DNA of 64,000 bases from Clostridium fungisolvens (lineage in GTDB: Bacteria > Bacillota > Clostridia > Clostridiales > Clostridiaceae). Positions within the stretch are counted from its first letter, which is position 1. Every line of letters starts with the position of its first letter. The notes beneath the pieces were generated by a model, which did not search any database, was not told where the DNA came from, and saw only the letters and a list, made by a program, of their open reading frames with translations. The DNA is taken from contig NZ_BLZR01000001.1 in NCBI RefSeq assembly GCF_014193895.1, forward strand, positions 3,844,001-3,908,000, given 5' to 3'. A program made the position numbers and the translations under genes. Below are positions 17,527-25,447 of this stretch, in pieces.

Positions 17527-19092
17527 CTATATTACAGCCCTTCCAGGTATTATAAGCTTTTGATTTACACAAATCGAATCTGGTCCTTCTAGATTATTTA
17601 TCTTTAATAACTCAGCCATTGTAGTATTAAACTTCTTTGCTAAGCTCCAAAGAGTATCGTGTTTCTGTACAGAGTAGATTGTTATAGATGCTTTCTTACC
17701 TGCAACTTCTCCCTCTTTTTCTTCTACCTCTGAAATATATTGTTTCTTGCTCAAAAGATATATTTTAGCGCTTGCATTTATAACTGCCTTTATAGCAATT
17801 GTATGTGCTTCTATGGATGCTTGAAGACTTTCTATCCATGCTTTCACTATAGATTTCATATTATCTTTTATATCTTGTATATCTACAGTTGTAGTAAACG
17901 GAATTTCAGACTTCATATTTGCAACATTATTCTCTGCATCAGCAGTCTTGTATATTACATTAACATTTACGATACCATCGATAACAACCTTATTATCAAC
18001 AATTTTATTTTCTAACGAAACCACTTCTCCAGTAGTGCTTAAGATCTGTAATGGTTCATTAGAATTTCCTTCAGGCTCTAGATTGTCCTTTATAATAGTC
18101 TCATTATTTCCTTGACCATGTAGCACAGTCATCTCTACATCATCTTTCTTTAGTTCCATATTTCTAACTGGAGAATATGCATCTTCAATTATTTCTAAAT
18201 CATCTTTGCTATATACTTTTAATTGTCCACCTAGTAATACTTCAATATCGAGAGTTCTAGCTTCGCCTAAGTCATCTTGACTAATGCTGTATTCAGTTCC
18301 TGTAACTCTAAATTCCCCATCAGTAATCATAGCTGAAGAAACACTCTCTGCATCTTCTTCTTTTGTTAAAAATAAGTCATCCTCTATAGGAACTAATTCT
18401 CTCGAATCTGCAGCTTTGTATAATAGGTCTAACTTGCAGTAACAAGATATTTGAACTTTACCATCTAAAGCCCTTATTTCTTTTTTATGAAGCTGTACAT
18501 TTATTTTGATGATTTTTCCTATCTGTGGTTTATCCATTCCAATTTGTAAACTTGCTTTAGTTGATAAATCAAAACCTTTTTCATAAACAAGTTTATCAAA
18601 TGCTTCAACTCTTTTTTTAACTTCAATATCGCCAGAGCCTTCAATATCTTTTACAAATTCAAAGTTATCTTTCTTGTACACAGTGCATTTTGTTGAAAAA
18701 ATACATTCTAAGCTAACTTTTCTTTCATTTATTATGTTTGAATTAATATGTTCAACTTCACTCTCTGCATCGCATACCATTCTATGTTCAGCGCCGGCAA
18801 CATCAATATAGTTTGCAAACTTATCGCTATAAGTAATTGTATGGACTCCTAATCCTTCATCTTCTTTTGCTAAATAGATTACATTGTACTCTACCTGCCC
18901 TTCAACATAAACCCTCTCTTGTACTACTTCCTTATTAGTAATAACAGGTTTAGCCTCTACGGTAAGTATTCTCACCACATCCGGATGGGTATCCGGAATT
19001 AAGTATTCACCTTTCAATACTGCATCAGATGAGCTTATACTGAAAAGTCGTTCGTATTCGATATTCTCTTTTATCACATCTAATCCTGCCAA
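17527..19092 (-). CDS. SPOCS (DUF3794) protein with C-terminal LysM domain
   Basis: 521 aa. Repeated SPOCS/DUF3794 modules, found in SpoVID-type spore morphogenesis proteins, fill residues 1 to about 440; the typical LKGEYLIPDTHPDVVRIL is at the start, and VEGQVEYNVIYLA and IDGIVNVNVIYKT are two repeats of the same strand motif. The last 50 residues are a LysM peptidoglycan-binding domain (YSVQKHDTLWSLAKKFNTT). By family knowledge this suggests a spore coat or cortex interface protein. I start at the TTG at 19092, because GGGAGGG is 6 nt upstream; ATGs at 19098 and 19107 overlap or precede that site. A candidate mother-cell promoter lies just upstream. Confidence 0.85.
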   Translation of the reverse strand: MAGLDVIKENIEYERLFSISSSDAVLKGEYLIPDTHPDVVRILTVEAKPVITNKEVVQERVYVEGQVEYNVIYLAKEDEGLGVHTITYSDKFANYIDVAGAEHRMVCDAESEVEHINSNIINERKVSLECIFSTKCTVYKKDNFEFVKDIEGSGDIEVKKRVEAFDKLVYEKGFDLSTKASLQIGMDKPQIGKIIKINVQLHKKEIRALDGKVQISCYCKLDLLYKAADSRELVPIEDDLFLTKEEDAESVSSAMITDGEFRVTGTEYSISQDDLGEARTLDIEVLLGGQLKVYSKDDLEIIEDAYSPVRNMELKKDDVEMTVLHGQGNNETIIKDNLEPEGNSNEPLQILSTTGEVVSLENKIVDNKVVIDGIVNVNVIYKTADAENNVANMKSEIPFTTTVDIQDIKDNMKSIVKAWIESLQASIEAHTIAIKAVINASAKIYLLSKKQYISEVEEKEGEVAGKKASITIYSVQKHDTLWSLAKKFNTTMAELLKINNLEGPDSICVNQKLIIPGRAVI

Positions 19093-19121
19093 ATTCATCC
19101 CTCCCATAATATACCTACTAT

Positions 19122-19152
19122 AATGTATACACTGGAGGATTCAAATTTATGA
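19122..19152 (-). promoter_or_regulatory. Candidate sigma-E promoter of the SPOCS-LysM gene
   Basis: On the minus strand TATACATT (19129-19122) matches the -10 consensus CATACANT at 7 of 8 positions, with ATAAATT about 13 bp upstream as a -35. Distance to the start codon is about 30 bp. Suggestive only. Confidence 0.35.
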
Positions 19153-19229
19153 TTAAATATTTATATAAATTTACTTAATTATTTCTGCAGATTTTGTCGA
19201 AATCAAACAAGTTTTTTTTAGATTTTGGG

Positions 19230-19351
19230 TTGACAAGTTGAAAAATATGTCGTATTATAAAGATGGTTATTGACCATATAACCTCTCATAAATTCTCAAT
19301 ACCCTTTTATACCATAGTTGAAAGATGGAAACCCACCATCTTTCTTTTTTT
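19230..19351 (+). ncRNA. Candidate small RNA gene with its own promoter and terminator
   Basis: TTGACA (19230-19235), 17 bp, TATTAT (19253-19258), then about 85 bp without any open frame. It ends in a terminator: GAAAGATGG at 19320-19328 pairs with CCATCTTTC at 19336-19344, followed by TTTTTTT. The predicted transcript (about 19265-19350) starts with a small hairpin ATGGT-TATTG-ACCAT. The genes on both sides are on the minus strand, so this is not their leader. I do not recognise a known RNA family. Confidence 0.65.
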
Positions 19352-19435
19352 CATTTTATTTGTAAACGTTTAATTTAATTATAGTTTTTAAGCAAACTCT
19401 TAATAAAGTATTTATTTTATATAAAATAAAAAACT

Positions 19436-19554
19436 AAAAACCCCGTACAGATTTAAAGTTTATAATCACGAATCATATATCACAAAATAAATTAATTATA
19501 TAATTGCAACATATTCTCACAAGTATAACTTCAAATCCGTAAAACGAGGTTCTT
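19436..19554 (-). terminator. Long inverted repeat after veg, possible terminator
   Basis: AACCCCGTACAGATTTAAAG near 19438 pairs imperfectly with the stretch 19527-19549 (CTTCAAATCCGT, ACGAGGTT), leaving a 60-bp interior. On the minus strand the second arm is followed by TTTTTAGTTTTTT. It could be a terminator whose loop has grown, or another palindromic element. No second copy is seen here. Confidence 0.5.
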
Positions 19555-19556
19555 AA

Positions 19557-19793
19557 TTATCCTTTAAATACAAGCTGTACAGTTTTTGTCAATACATCTG
19601 AATAACTATATGTCACAGTCCTTTGGGTGTCAGTTTCTAATCTAATAACAAATATACTTGGGTACACACTCTCAAGCACACCATTATTAACTAGAACCTT
19701 TCTTCGTCCTCCATTAGCTCTAAGTATAACTTTTTCACCAATATGACCTTCTATGTCTTTCCTTATGGAAGATAATGTCTTACTCTTTTCCAT
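19557..19793 (-). CDS. veg: Veg protein
   Basis: 78-aa Veg family protein (DUF1021). In B. subtilis it is very highly transcribed in vegetative cells and has been connected with biofilm formation and spore outgrowth; the molecular role is unclear. Conserved features visible: TLSSIRKDIEGHIGEKVILRANGGRRK at the N terminus and the SYSDVLTKTVQL end. The promoter just upstream has consensus hexamers, as expected for veg. The ATG is preceded by AAAGAGGGTG. Confidence 0.93.
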   Translation of the reverse strand: MEKSKTLSSIRKDIEGHIGEKVILRANGGRRKVLVNNGVLESVYPSIFVIRLETDTQRTVTYSYSDVLTKTVQLVFKG

Positions 19794-19816
19794 ATGAACA
19801 CCCTCTTTCCTATTAT

Positions 19817-19845
19817 ATTATACCTCTAATTAACCTAACTGTCAA
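19817..19845 (-). promoter_or_regulatory. Sigma-A promoter of veg
   Basis: On the minus strand TTGACA (19845-19840), a 17-bp spacer, TATAAT (19822-19817). Both hexamers are exact consensus. Confidence 0.88.
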
Positions 19846-20082
19846 ATTGACCAAATATTTTATCACTATTTGTTTTGTTTTGTCAATGTAAAATTTCTAT
19901 TAATATTTTATGAATTTTTCACATCTTTCTATAGTTTCTTCATAAAAATGAATTTTATTCTTTCTATCTATATTTTTCTTTATACACTACTGTATCTTTA
20001 TGTAAAAGGCTTAATAAATCATCCATCAATATTTCAATGTATTCTATATTAAAGCATAAAAAAATAGAAAGTACCTTCTTAA

Positions 20083-20176
20083 AGATAAAATACTTCAATC
20101 CGAAACCTATTTCAAAACTCCTCTGGGTTCTGAGAGGAGAACTTGGAAATATAAGTTTAATTATGAAGTAGTTCAT
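20083..20176 (+). repeat. Repeat family A, copy 2
   Basis: Arms ATACTTCAATCC and ATGAAGTAGTTCATC; the inner hairpin is CTCCTCT / AGAGGAG where copy 1 has CTCTCA / TGAGAG, so paired bases changed together. Confidence 0.75.
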
Positions 20177-20178
20177 CT

Positions 20179-20283
20179 ATATAGAGTTCCTAGCTCAACT
20201 ATTGATTTATACATGTCAGAAAATCCCCAGAAGCCGCGATTTTCGAACAAGTATAAATTAAGTTTCAACATAGGAACTCTTTA
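20179..20283 (+). repeat. Repeat family B, copy 2
   Basis: ATAGAGTTCCTAGCTCAACT at the left end, CAACATAGGAACTCTTTA at the right. Abuts repeat A copy 2. Confidence 0.75.
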
Positions 20284-20320
20284 CTTAGACACTTTCTATT
20301 TAATAAAGTCTTGTTAATAT

Positions 20321-20875
20321 TTAATTAAGCTGCATAACCTTTTTATGTTTCAGCACTTTTTCTAGAGCATCAGTATAAAAGTATTGACTTAGATTTTGTT
20401 TCATAATATCTAGGAAAGCCTCTATTGACGAGTTTGAAATGTCTATCTTTATCTTTATATCGTATACTTCCATGATCAATTCTCTTGTCATATCACTAAA
20501 TCTAATATCAGTTACTTCATCCCATTTTATAACTTCTATTTCTTTAAATATATTTATATAGTGTATTTCTTTATCCGTTATGTTTATATCAACATTTTTC
20601 CAATACAACACCATATACGACCCCATACAAAGAAGTATTGTAGCCAACAATGTAATAAAAATATTTTCCTTCACAATATTCACATAGCTACCTAAAAGAG
20701 ATATCAAAGCAGAGAATAAAATAAAAACGATTCCGTAAATGCAATATAGTTTATTTACCCTAATATTTAAGTTATTTGCGTTCATATTCTTAACTGCAGA
20801 AGAATTTAAATACATTGATATACACTTTATCAATGCACCTATTGAGATTAAAGCTATTATTATCACTTCACTCAC
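20321..20875 (-). CDS. Membrane protein with a C-terminal PH-like cytoplasmic domain
   Basis: 184 aa, family not firmly recognised. Three hydrophobic segments (about 1-18, 45-66, 72-93) are followed by a soluble domain of about 90 residues beginning WKNVDINITDKEIHYINIFKEIEVIKWDEVTDIRF. That alternating pattern (ITDKEIHY, ..I.WDEVTDI) is seen in bacterial PH-like domain proteins. Start ATG preceded by AAGGAGTGAGTGA. Stands alone; its likely terminator is the split one downstream. Function unknown. Confidence 0.7.
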   Translation of the reverse strand: MSEVIIIALISIGALIKCISMYLNSSAVKNMNANNLNIRVNKLYCIYGIVFILFSALISLLGSYVNIVKENIFITLLATILLCMGSYMVLYWKNVDINITDKEIHYINIFKEIEVIKWDEVTDIRFSDMTRELIMEVYDIKIKIDISNSSIEAFLDIMKQNLSQYFYTDALEKVLKHKKVMQLN

Positions 20876-20959
20876 TCCTTAAAAACATATATATTTATAT
20901 AATTATTTCTATATACTCGTTAAAATTCCTTCCAATATTTTACAAAAGGTGTTTTTATT

Positions 20960-21004
20960 TAAAAATAAAAAACAATAAAGCAGCTCCAGATAGAAGCTGC
21001 TTTA
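20960..21004 (-). terminator. Intrinsic terminator of the SASP gene
   Basis: Perfect 10-bp stem TAAAGCAGCT / AGCTGCTTTA (20976-20985 with 20995-21004); the minus-strand tail is TTGTTTTTTATTTTT. Confidence 0.85.
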
Positions 21005-21094
21005 CTTTTTAGTATGTAACTATATATATATAGCCAAGATATGTAAATGGGTTCTTATTCTAATTCTTTATATAATTTAGCTTATATAGAATTA

Positions 21095-21292
21095 CTATTT
21101 AAGACCATTTTCATAGCTTTCTATAATCTTCTTAACCATATATCCACCTACTGAACCATTTTCTCTTGAAGTCAAGTTACCATTATAGCCTTCAGTTAAG
21201 TTAACACCTAGTTCTCTTGCTGTCTCAAACTTAAATTGACTTAATTTATCTTTTGCTTCTGGAACTAAAATTCTATTTCCTCTGCTTGCCAT
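21095..21292 (-). CDS. Alpha/beta-type small acid-soluble spore protein
   Basis: 65-aa SASP that coats and protects spore DNA and is degraded at germination by the GPR protease. The GPR cleavage region is present as KFETARELGV (about 21-30) and the second conserved DNA-binding block as GYNGNLTSRENGSVGGYMVKKII (about 35-57). Length is normal for clostridial SASPs. AAGGAGG precedes the ATG. A poor sigma-G-like pair (ATAATA / CAATATA, 17 bp apart) lies upstream; I would not rely on it. Monocistronic with its own terminator. Confidence 0.95.
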   Translation of the reverse strand: MASRGNRILVPEAKDKLSQFKFETARELGVNLTEGYNGNLTSRENGSVGGYMVKKIIESYENGLK

Positions 21293-21614
21293 GATAATTT
21301 CCTCCTTAATATAATTAATTTTTATTACACTAATATATTGCTCAGAATCAGGATTCTTATTATATATATCTATTGGAAACTCCTTTATCTTTATCCATTA
21401 TTACAAATAACATTTTTGTGTTCCATCTAAATCCTATGTTTCCTTCAAACTCCACCAATATTTGGTTTTAATTTTCATCTCTTCAAAAAATATTATAATA
21501 CTTTTATTAATGTATATTATAGATATACCAGTTTCAAATAAAGTCTACTTATCAAGTGAAATACCATTAATAGTTAAATCGATTGTTGGTATATTTTTAA
21601 ATCATAAAAACGGA

Positions 21615-21695
21615 ATATCTATTGGTCTGAACAGATAAACTACTTCAACCCTTAGACTCAAAATAAAGATTTCGATTATCCTAAGAACATATTAT
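21615..21695 (+). repeat. Partial A-like repeat, related to the element at 38.6 kb
   Basis: GATAAACTACTTCAACCC, then AAATAAAGATTTCGAT; the same order of words occurs at 38603-38660. The right-hand arm is missing. The rest of 21293-21864 shows no gene. Confidence 0.5.
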
Positions 21696-21864
21696 AAATT
21701 TAAACATATATTATAACATAGAGCTTATTTATTTGAGGCTTTTGATCTAAATAACTAATGATCTATAAATAACTTTCATTTGTGCAGTTCTATACTGGAC
21801 AGCTATAGCACTGCTACAACTAAAGAAACTTCAAACAATATGATTAAATTATGAGGTGTAAACA

Positions 21865-22293
21865 ATGGCATATGGTAATAATGATAAACAAAAGACTCCT
21901 TCAGAAATATATGAGTTACTACAATTAATACTTCAAAAACAAGAACAATTTGAAGCTCAATTACAAAAACAAGCTCAGGCTCAAGCTCAATTGCAGAAAC
22001 AACTTCAGGATCAGAATCAAAAACAGCTTCAAGATCAAGATCAACGTCAAAAACAATTGCAAGATCAGGACCAGGATCAAAAACAACTTCAAGGTCAATC
22101 TGACTATGAAACTGAAAGCATTAGCTTTGGAGATATAGGTAACAATAAAAATAAAGTAACAGTTAAAGTAGATAACTATGCGATAGCAGTACTAGCTTTA
22201 GTATTTTTACGCTTATCAAAAGGAAACTTGGAAGATGACGACCTTAAAGGCTATCTTGATGCTTTAATCACAAAGAGCAGTTTTTCAGAATAA
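21865..22293 (+). CDS. Gln/Asp-repeat protein of unknown function
   Basis: 142 aa. Residues about 15-90 are a low-complexity coiled-coil-like stretch built from Q-L-Q-K-Q and K-Q-L-Q-D-Q-D-Q words; the DNA shows the same repetition (CAAGATCAAGATCA), so the length may vary between strains. The C-terminal 60 residues are ordinary sequence with a hydrophobic segment, VKVDNYAIAVLALVFLRLSKG, and an acidic end. GAGGTG lies before the ATG and a strong hairpin follows the stop. I do not recognise the family. The setting among spore genes makes a spore or surface role possible, not more. Confidence 0.7.
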   Translation: MAYGNNDKQKTPSEIYELLQLILQKQEQFEAQLQKQAQAQAQLQKQLQDQNQKQLQDQDQRQKQLQDQDQDQKQLQGQSDYETESISFGDIGNNKNKVTVKVDNYAIAVLALVFLRLSKGNLEDDDLKGYLDALITKSSFSE

Positions 22294-22313
22294 AAACATT
22301 TATCTTTTCTATA

Positions 22314-22348
22314 AGTCTAGGGGCTACCCCTAGACTCTTTATATTTTC
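22314..22348 (+). terminator. Terminator-like hairpin after the Gln/Asp-repeat gene
   Basis: Perfect 10-bp stem AGTCTAGGGG / CCCCTAGACT with a 3-nt loop (22314-22336), then CTTTATATTTTC. The U-tract is weak but the stem is very stable. Confidence 0.7.
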
Positions 22349-22402
22349 ATCAACTTTTTAAGCTTAATTGTATTGTATTTAAACATGTTGCTTTAACAGA
22401 GC

Positions 22403-22660
22403 CTAAAACTTAAACAGCATCCATTTACAAGTACATAGCTCATACTTAATCTCATACACCCTTTCATTGTCTGCTATTAGACTTTGGCAGACGAATATAA
22501 TCATATCATTACCTGCTATCCGCTCCTTATATAATTTAATTACTTTATCAATCTTAATTACATAATCCTTATCTCCCTTAACCTTAAATCTTACAGGATT
22601 GGGTTTACCACTTATATCAAACCAAGCTATCATTTCTATACTTTTAGCAATAATCTTCAA
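22403..22660 (-). CDS. Small hypothetical protein
   Basis: 85 aa from a TTG at 22660 (GGTGGTGA 4-5 nt upstream); a longer frame to 22681 would begin before that site. Sequence LKIIAKSIEMIAWFDISGKPNPVRFKVKG, then KVIKLYKERIAGNDMIIFVCQ and an Arg/Glu/Tyr beta segment. It looks like a small alpha/beta protein; I know no function. No membrane segment, no signal peptide. Flanked by the Gln-repeat gene (convergent) and DUF421. Confidence 0.65.
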   Translation of the reverse strand: MKIIAKSIEMIAWFDISGKPNPVRFKVKGDKDYVIKIDKVIKLYKERIAGNDMIIFVCQSLIADNERVYEIKYELCTCKWMLFKF

Positions 22661-22847
22661 GATTTCACCACCCGCGTACATATGTTCGTATTTATTTTAT
22701 CAAACTATTTTTTTCTTATCAACAATTCTTATGGATTATTTAGAAATATTTTCTTTTTTTAATTATTAATTACTATCCACATTCCTGTATTATTTTTCAC
22801 TTAATTTCACCGTATACAGCTTTCATATCAACTACGGGAAATTAAAT

Positions 22848-22922
22848 ATAGGGTTTCAACTTCAATTATTAATTTATGCATGTCCAAAAATCCTAAGAAG
22901 CCGCAATTTGCGAGCAAGCATA
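22848..22922 (+). repeat. Partial repeat family B
   Basis: TATAGGGTTTCAACTTCAAT, then ATTTATGCATGTCC and GAAGCCGCAATTTGCGAGCA: the left three quarters of B. The right end is replaced by the DUF421 terminator. Confidence 0.6.
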
Positions 22923-22973
22923 AAATAAACTATAGGTTATTTTTTTACAAAATAGCCTATAGTTTATTTTTAA
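22923..22973. terminator. Terminator of the DUF421 gene
   Basis: ATAAACTATAGG...CCTATAGTTTAT inverted pair (about 22924 and 22957), extended by AAAATAGCC/GGTTATTTT, 5 bp after the DUF421 stop; T-rich on both strands. Confidence 0.7.
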
Positions 22974-22977
22974 TTCA

Positions 22978-23586
22978 TTACTTAAGATAATTTTCATTTT
23001 GCTTTGAGTTAACATCTTTAATTTCATTAAATATATCCGGCGATTTCGTGTTTTCTTCATTGTTTTTGTAATTTGCAACAATATCTTTAAGTTGCGGTAT
23101 TGTTCCCAGCAAATCCATGAATTCTCCTTTAGTTAGAGGTTTCTTATCGTCTTTAAGTTCATATCCAATTTGTCCACTAACTTCTATAGTAGCATATTCC
23201 ACTTCAGCAATTGATGAAACTCCTATTTGTCTTAACCTAGTTTCAAGTCTATCCACTGTAAGCCTTAACTTTTTCATATTTTCAATTTTTAGTTGCCCAT
23301 TTTCAATTACTATAACTGACTTTCCTGAAAATAGCTTTTCCATAAAATCAAGCTTTAACTCTAAATATTCTACAAATATCATTGATAATACAAGCATAAA
23401 GGCCGATATGAAAGTTCTTACTAAACTTTTATCTACCAATGGCTGAACAATTAATTCTCCCATCCCAATCATAACAACAGTTTGCGCTATTGTCATTTGA
23501 GATATAGACTTTCTTCCTCCTAGTTTTAAAACCAAAGTACCACCAATAAAAACTACAATTGCTTTATAGATCAACGCTACTTCCAT
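22978..23586 (-). CDS. DUF421 (YetF-like) membrane protein
   Basis: 202 aa. Two or three N-terminal membrane segments (about 5-22, 32-52, 58-75), with GGRKSISQMT between the first two as usual for the family. After it comes the DUF421 soluble domain: SVIVIENGQLKIENMKKLRLTVDRLETRLRQIGVSSIAEVEYATIEVSGQIGYEL. Family members are common in spore-formers and some are spore membrane proteins; the biochemical role is not settled. Here the C terminus is extended by about 40 polar residues. Monocistronic with its own terminator. Confidence 0.88.
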   Translation of the reverse strand: MEVALIYKAIVVFIGGTLVLKLGGRKSISQMTIAQTVVMIGMGELIVQPLVDKSLVRTFISAFMLVLSMIFVEYLELKLDFMEKLFSGKSVIVIENGQLKIENMKKLRLTVDRLETRLRQIGVSSIAEVEYATIEVSGQIGYELKDDKKPLTKGEFMDLLGTIPQLKDIVANYKNNEENTKSPDIFNEIKDVNSKQNENYLK

Positions 23587-23713
23587 ATAATTAATCTCCT
23601 TTTGAAAACTGCAAATAAAATATATAGATAATATAATTTATTATTGTCATTTTCAAAAACATCATGCATTTATTTTATTTCAATACTCTATGAGCTTATC
23701 ATAAAGCACATGG

Positions 23714-23762
23714 GAAAACCCCCAACATACCTTACATGCAAAGTAATATTGGGGGTTCTTTT
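23714..23762. terminator. Terminator upstream of a B-A repeat pair (flavodoxin gene side)
   Basis: AACCCCCAACAT / AATATTGGGGGTT hairpin with T-rich ends on both strands. It is about 200 bp beyond the flavodoxin stop on the minus strand; repeats B and A occupy the interval. Confidence 0.65.
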
Positions 23763-23765
23763 AAA

Positions 23766-23865
23766 TGGTTCCTATAACGAAACTTAATTTATACTTGTTC
23801 GAAAATCACGCACCTATGAATTTTAGCATGTATAAATTAATAGTTGAGCTAGGAACCCTATAAAG
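23766..23865 (-). repeat. Repeat family B, copy 3 (inverted)
   Basis: Reverse complement of copies 1 and 2 (GGTTCCTATAACGAAAC at the left, GTTGAGCTAGGAACCCTATA at the right). Confidence 0.75.
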
Positions 23866-23867
23866 AT

Positions 23868-23962
23868 GTATCACTTCGATCCGAAATCTATTTTTAAAAC
23901 TCTCATGGGTTTTATTGATAGAATTTAAATATAGTAAGTTTTATTACGAAGTTATACATCTA
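23868..23962 (+). repeat. Repeat family A, copy 3
   Basis: AGATGTATCACTTCGATCC to TACGAAGTTATACATCT. It ends at the base before the flavodoxin stop codon at 23963. Confidence 0.75.
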
Positions 23963-24451
23963 TTATAAACTTTCTTTTATAGCTCTAATCCATTGTTTAG
24001 CTCTTAATAAACTACCTTCTTTATCTTTTTTTAGAGGATCCTCGAAGGCTATCTCTCCGACAAAATCATTTCCTTTTAACTTTTCTTTAAAATCCACAAA
24101 AGTCTTTCCTTCTTTTCCTCCACCATGGCAGCAAAACAAAGCAATTTTTTTATTTTCTATTTTATTTTTTTCTAAAAATGTATTAAATACAGGTGCAAAT
24201 CTACTTGCCCATACTGGCGTTCCAAGAATGATAAGATCATATTTAGAGAAATCTTCATTTATAGGCTCAATATCCGGTTTATCTTTAAACATAACCTGCT
24301 TTCCACCCCATAAATATTTTCTAAATCCACCTGTAGGTATTTGTTTAACTGGTTTTATCTCAGTTATATTTCCATCTAATTCTTTACTAATAGTTTCTGC
24401 AATAAATTTAGTATCCCCTTCTAGAGAATAAAAAATTACTAAAGATTTCAT
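23963..24451 (-). CDS. Flavodoxin-family protein
   Basis: 162-aa FMN-binding flavodoxin-like protein. The N-terminal phosphate loop is seen as IFYSLEGDTKFIAETI (about 6-21), the central strand as YDLIILGTPVWASRFAPVFNTFL, where W lies in the usual ring-stacking loop, and the third loop as LFCCHGGGKEGKTF. This class carries out low-potential electron transfer or NAD(P)H-flavin reactions; the exact partner is unknown. The 170-aa gene upstream on the same strand is 19 bp away, so the two may be cotranscribed. AGGAGTTG precedes the ATG. Confidence 0.88.
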   Translation of the reverse strand: MKSLVIFYSLEGDTKFIAETISKELDGNITEIKPVKQIPTGGFRKYLWGGKQVMFKDKPDIEPINEDFSKYDLIILGTPVWASRFAPVFNTFLEKNKIENKKIALFCCHGGGKEGKTFVDFKEKLKGNDFVGEIAFEDPLKKDKEGSLLRAKQWIRAIKESL

Positions 24452-24470
24452 CTATAACAACTCCTGTAGT

Positions 24471-24983
24471 CTAATTTTTAAAACTCATACTATATTTTTC
24501 AAACCTATCAATATATTCTAACACATATATTCTCTTTTCATCTTCATTGAATAATAAAATTGCATAATCATTCTTATTTGGCTTAAAATAGTACAAAGTT
24601 TTCTCCTGCACTTGCGGAATATATTTATTAGATTCCATCTTCTCATTATTAACTGATAGACAATCTTTAAACTTATCTACAAATTCATTTACTTCTTTTT
24701 TACTTTCTTTGTCAACTAGCTTCCACTTACTAAAATCCTTTAGTTTTTTAACGTTATTTTCATCATATTCTAAAACTGAATACGCTCTTCCTTCTGCTGG
24801 CATCCTCTGTATATCAGACATAACTTTGATTTCATGTTTTGGTTTCGGCATATCTATGCTGAAATTATTCTTTAGAGTAGATCTTACGCTAGAAAAGTAT
24901 TGGTATACACTAATAATTTGAAACGAAAAAAAAGCTACCATAATAAATAAGATAACAGAAATACTTTTAGATGGCTTCCTCAT
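24471..24983 (-). CDS. Membrane-anchored hypothetical protein
   Basis: 170 aa. One N-terminal membrane anchor (about 9-28, ISVILFIMVAFFSFQIISVY), no lipobox cysteine, then a hydrophilic extracytoplasmic domain rich in Lys, Glu and Asp. Not recognised. GGAGAGGG lies before the ATG. Upstream neighbour of the flavodoxin gene (19 bp). Confidence 0.65.
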   Translation of the reverse strand: MRKPSKSISVILFIMVAFFSFQIISVYQYFSSVRSTLKNNFSIDMPKPKHEIKVMSDIQRMPAEGRAYSVLEYDENNVKKLKDFSKWKLVDKESKKEVNEFVDKFKDCLSVNNEKMESNKYIPQVQEKTLYYFKPNKNDYAILLFNEDEKRIYVLEYIDRFEKYSMSFKN

Positions 24984-25447
24984 ATACCCTCTCCACTTTT
25001 ATTAATTAAGTACTATAAAATATTATTAGTATTTAAAAATTTTCTCATAGCTTTCATGAGCCTTTACAGGTAATTTTCCAATTGAATTGCTAAATATAAG
25101 TGCGTCTTTATTTAAGGTGAGCTATTTCTGTAGATATATTCCAAATAAAACCCTTTACATTTGTAATATTTTAAAAAGCAACTAGATCGGGGTAATCTAG
25201 CTGCTATTTATTAGGGGATCAATAACATTAAACGCTCTTTTGTTAATGGCATTTTGCTAACTTATTCAGTTCTAAATCCTATAACATTATTATAAACAAT
25301 AATTATTAATAAATTATATCTTTTGTGCTAATAATATGTTAATTATTATTAACTTTTTAATATAATTTCCATAAAAAATATATGGTTTTTGTATATAATT
25401 CCAAGCCAAGATTTTCAGCTTAAATTAACTAACTTTACTTAAAAATA
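24984..25447. other. Intergenic region between hypothetical gene and histidine kinase gene
   Basis: 464 bp without a gene. Apart from the terminator at 25172-25205 I see only AT-rich sequence. Confidence 0.4.
25172..25205 (-). terminator. Intrinsic terminator downstream of the two-component operon
   Basis: AGCAACTAGAT / ATCTAGCTGCT (25177-25187 with 25195-25205), one G-T mismatch, followed on the minus strand by TTTTTAAAA. It is 240 bp past the kinase stop, so the transcript would carry a long 3' tail. Confidence 0.65.

Larger units (their letters stand above)
20058..20301 (-). terminator. Terminator stem apparently split by a 200-bp repeat insertion
   Basis: AAATAGAAAGT (20062-20072) and ACTTTCTATTT (20291-20301) are perfect 11-bp complements. 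On the minus strand the distal arm is followed by TTTTTTT, the layout of an intrinsic terminator for the gene ending at 20321. The 'loop' is about 218 bp and consists of repeat A copy 2 plus repeat B copy 2. Confidence 0.55.
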
